A stretch of DNA of 52,222 bases from JBFLYO01 sp040756745 (GTDB lineage: Bacteria; Bacteroidota; Ignavibacteria; UBA10030; UBA6906): the NCBI GenBank assembly GCA_040756745.1, contig JBFLYO010000029.1, positions 1 through 52,222 of the forward strand. The letters are read 5' to 3'. Shown in pieces: positions 49,857 through 52,222 of the stretch. The notes under the pieces were generated by a model. The model saw only the letters and a program-made list of their open reading frames with translations. It was not told the DNA's origin and did not search any database. Both the position numbers and the translations under genes were made by a program. Position 1 is the first letter of the stretch. Every line of letters begins with the position of its first letter.

Positions 49857-50816
49857 ATGGCGGACAATGCAATTGAGGTCAGGGAACTGACCAGGAGATT
49901 CGGGAAATTCACTGCGGTGGACAGGGTGAGCTTCGATGTCCGCCGCGGGGAGATCTTTGGTTTCCTCGGGGCGAACGGGGCCGGCAAGTCCACCACGATC
50001 CGGATGCTGTGCGGACTGCTCCGGCCGACATCGGGCACGGCGCAGGTCGGATCGCATGACATCGTGAAGGAGACAGAGCTCGTGAAGCTCTCCATCGGAT
50101 ATATGTCCCAGCGGTTCTCCCTGTATGACGATCTTACCGTCGAAGACAACATCAGGTTTTACGGCGGAGTGTATGACCTGAGCAACGCCCGACTGAAAGA
50201 GCGGATGGCCTGGGTGCTGGCGATGGCCGACCTCCAGGGTCGCGAGGCAAGTCTGACCCGCACGCTGTCCGGAGGGTGGAAGCAGCGGCTGGCGCTCGGC
50301 TGCGCGATCCTTCACGAACCCGAGATCGTTTTTCTCGATGAGCCGACCGGCGGGGTCGATCCCATCTCCCGACGCAACTTCTGGGAACTGATCAACCGTC
50401 TCTCCGCCGGCGGAGTGACGGTGCTCGTGACCACCCACACGCTCGATGAAGCGGAGTACTGCAATGACATCATCCTGATCAATGAAGGGAAGATCATTGC
50501 CGGAGGGAGCCCTGTCGAGCTGAAGACGGAGCACATCAGAACGCCCATTCTGGAGGTTCGCGTGGATGAGCGAGGGATCGTGGAGGCGCTTGAAATTGTG
50601 AGGACGCGCCCCTGGGCGATCGAGACATCCGTCTTCGGCACAGCACTCCACGTCATGGTCCAGGATGCGCGCGAAGGGGAGCGGCTGATCCGCGAAACCC
50701 TTGCCGCCGCGGGCGTTGCCGTCCAGCGGATCGAACGGATTCTCCCCTCTCTCGAAGATGTCTTTCTGTTTCTGCTGGACCGGCAGACGCTCTCTGTGCA
50801 GGAAGGGAGGGCATGA
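49857..50816 (+). CDS. ABC exporter ATP-binding protein 2
   Basis: A 319-residue ATPase. Walker A GANGAGKST (38-46), Q-loop YMSQRFSLYDDLT, signature LSGGWKQRLAL and Walker B IVFLDEPTGGVDP. It is a close relative of ATP-binding protein 1 and probably pairs with it. The frame is open upstream into the tolC gene, but ATG 49857 (or GTG 49854) follows the tolC stop. It overlaps the permease start by 4 bp. Confidence 0.95.
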   Translation: MADNAIEVRELTRRFGKFTAVDRVSFDVRRGEIFGFLGANGAGKSTTIRMLCGLLRPTSGTAQVGSHDIVKETELVKLSIGYMSQRFSLYDDLTVEDNIRFYGGVYDLSNARLKERMAWVLAMADLQGREASLTRTLSGGWKQRLALGCAILHEPEIVFLDEPTGGVDPISRRNFWELINRLSAGGVTVLVTTHTLDEAEYCNDIILINEGKIIAGGSPVELKTEHIRTPILEVRVDERGIVEALEIVRTRPWAIETSVFGTALHVMVQDAREGERLIRETLAAAGVAVQRIERILPSLEDVFLFLLDRQTLSVQEGRA

Positions 50817-51949
50817 TGGCGATCGTACGCCGGCTGAAGCCGCTTGTTGTGAAAGAATTGAGACAGATCCGCCGCGACCCGACCTCGCTTGGCATGCTGC
50901 TGGTCCTCCCGGGGGTGCTGATCGTCATGGTCGGCTATGCACTGAACTTCGACGTGAAGCATACACCGCTGATGATCTTCGACCAGGACCGGTCGGTGGA
51001 GAGCCGCGCATTCCTCCGCTCATTCTTGCACAGCGAATATTTCGAGTATCGGCGTGAGGCCTTCGGCTATGGCGATATTGAGGAGGATTTCCTTCACGGG
51101 CGCGTGAAGATCGCCATAGTGGTTCCGCCCTCCTTTGCGCGATCTCTGAATGCGGGAAGGGACGTTCGCGTGCAGATCCTGGTCGACGGGTCGGATGCCA
51201 ATACCGGCGGCCAGGCGCTTGCTGCCGCGTCTCGGATAACCGTGGAGTACGCATCGAATCTTGCGGCCGAGTTCTTCGCGCGCAAGGGGAGGCACGTCTA
51301 CCTTCCGATCGATTTCGACCCGCGGGTCTGGTACAATCCCGACCTGGAGTCATCCAGGTTCCTGGTCCCCGGGTTGATCGGGTTCATCCTCGTGCTCACG
51401 GCGGTCGTCTCCACGTCTCTGACCGTCGTCCGGGAAAAAGAGCGGGGAACGATGGAGCAGCTGATGGTGTCTCCGCTTCGTCCCGCGCAAATCGTTCTCG
51501 GCAAAACCATTCCATACATGGGGATCAGCCTGCTTGCCGCGACGACGATCCTCTTCCTCGGGTACCTGCTCTTCGACGTTGAGGTGAAAGGAAGCCTTCT
51601 CCTACTCTATGCGGCGATCGTGACAATCATCCTGGGGGGGCTCGGCCAGGGGCTTCTCATCTCCACGGTGACCGATTCGCAGCAGGTCGCGTTTATGATC
51701 TCCGTCTTCTCCTCGCTGTTGCCGTCGTTCCTGCTGTCGGGGTTCGTGTTTCCCGTGGCCAGCATGCCGATCGTGCTGCAGATCTTGTCGAACGTCGCGG
51801 TCAACAAGTTCTTCCTCGTCGTGGTGCGGAGCGTCATGCTCAAAGGGGCGGGGCTCTGGGCCGTCTGGCCTCAGTTCATCTACATGCTGTTGTTCGCGGT
51901 TGCCATGCTGGGCCTGAGCATGGCCCGCATGCAGAAACGGAGCGCATGA
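50813..51949 (+). CDS. ABC-2 type permease 1
   Basis: A 378-residue inner-membrane permease. It has a first membrane helix at about 28-46 (LGMLLVLPGVLIVMVGYAL), a large extracytoplasmic domain (about 50-180) and five further helices in the C-terminal half, including VREKERGTMEQLMVSPLRP, the coupling region conserved in ABC-2 transporters. It corresponds to YbhS/YhhJ-like permeases. A second, related permease starts one base after its stop. Confidence 0.94.
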   Translation: MMAIVRRLKPLVVKELRQIRRDPTSLGMLLVLPGVLIVMVGYALNFDVKHTPLMIFDQDRSVESRAFLRSFLHSEYFEYRREAFGYGDIEEDFLHGRVKIAIVVPPSFARSLNAGRDVRVQILVDGSDANTGGQALAAASRITVEYASNLAAEFFARKGRHVYLPIDFDPRVWYNPDLESSRFLVPGLIGFILVLTAVVSTSLTVVREKERGTMEQLMVSPLRPAQIVLGKTIPYMGISLLAATTILFLGYLLFDVEVKGSLLLLYAAIVTIILGGLGQGLLISTVTDSQQVAFMISVFSSLLPSFLLSGFVFPVASMPIVLQILSNVAVNKFFLVVVRSVMLKGAGLWAVWPQFIYMLLFAVAMLGLSMARMQKRSA

Positions 51950-51950
51950 G

Positions 51951-52222
51951 ATGTCGTACGGGCTCAGGGTGATCCTGCAGATGGTGCGGAAGGAATTCTC
52001 CCAGATTCGACAGGACCGGCGGATGCTTGCCGTTTCCATCGCGGCCCCCATCCTCCAGGTGCTCCTGCTCGGGTATGCGGCGACCACCGACATCCGGAAC
52101 AGCACGCTGATCGTATGCGACATGGACAAGACGGCCGAAAGCAGAGCGTTCGTCCGCAGGTTCACCAACACGACGTACTTCATCGGGAAGTACGCCGTCG
52201 ACATCCCTGACGAGATCGACGC
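51951..52222 (+). CDS. ABC-2 type permease 2 (partial, runs off window)
   Basis: A coding frame from ATG 51951 to the window end, 90 codons. It starts SYGLRVILQMVRKEFSQIRQ, has a membrane helix near VSIAAPILQVLLLGYA and then the start of an extracytoplasmic domain (LIVCDMDKTAESRAF). Same architecture as permease 1, so the two would form the heterodimeric transmembrane part, like YbhS and YbhR. The 3' end is missing from the window. Confidence 0.9.
   Translation, partial: MSYGLRVILQMVRKEFSQIRQDRRMLAVSIAAPILQVLLLGYAATTDIRNSTLIVCDMDKTAESRAFVRRFTNTTYFIGKYAVDIPDEID

Overview
This 52.2 kb window is ordinary chromosomal DNA of a GC-rich bacterium. It is densely coding, with many ATGA stop/start overlaps and no tRNA, rRNA operon, insertion sequence, phage or CRISPR array. 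The best taxonomic clue is the secreted subtilase at 38557-40371, which ends in a C-terminal domain opened by YPNPFNPGT, the type IX secretion (Por) sorting signature of the Bacteroidota/Chlorobiota/Ignavibacteriota (FCB) group. Clear Shine-Dalgarno sites (for example before groEL) and sigma70-like promoters (TTGAnn-17-TATAnT) fit an Ignavibacteria-like lineage better than classical Bacteroidia. This placement is inference.

Layout. 33-5365 (minus): a nucleic-acid maintenance cluster, nif3-like, zinc-ribbon coiled-coil protein, RNase HI, RNase P RNA (rnpB), recJ and yebC. 5553-8240: a signalling island with a REC-HisKA protein that lacks a kinase domain, transcribed divergently from a lone receiver and an NtrC-type activator. 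8384-17024 (plus): glutaryl-CoA-dehydrogenase-like enzyme, guaB, Xaa-Pro peptidase, then glycosyltransferases and a sugar epimerase interleaved with purD. 17014-20793: acyl-CoA catabolism (meaB, acyl-CoA dehydrogenase, biotin-dependent carboxylase beta subunit). 20817-22957: a secreted protein of unknown function translationally coupled to a second NtrC-type regulator. 23030-28561 (minus): sugar nucleotidyltransferase fused to a degenerate phosphomannomutase domain, ptsN-like, an unknown gene, lgt, a glutaredoxin-like protein, a small membrane protein and rlmB. 28666-32012 (minus): larB with the two transsulfuration enzymes. 32230-35405 (plus): plsY, HtrA protease and purB. 35511-38582: aldehyde dehydrogenase and L-lysine 6-transaminase. 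38557-43570: subtilase (minus), then nadE, rsmI and a GH13 enzyme. 43602-45755: groES-groEL under a perfect CIRCE operator, with a terminator. 45841-52222: a TetR-controlled tripartite ABC exporter (lipoprotein membrane fusion protein, two ATPases, TolC-like outer membrane channel, two permeases), running off the right edge.

Functional threads. Lysine 6-transaminase plus the adjacent aldehyde dehydrogenase would make 2-aminoadipate. The glutaryl-CoA-dehydrogenase-like enzyme lies further down that catabolic route, and the 17-21 kb cluster fits branched-chain or propionyl acyl-CoA breakdown. The exporter resembles the E. coli CecR-YbhGFSR set, with the double ATPase split into two genes and an outer membrane channel gene placed between them.

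I found no wholly new multi-gene system. The most unusual signals are the kinase-less REC-HisKA protein with an apparently leaderless promoter, an NtrC-type activator whose GAFTGA loop reads GAFTNA, a phosphomannomutase-like domain that has lost its catalytic motifs, and a recurring set of simple-word palindromes at operon ends.
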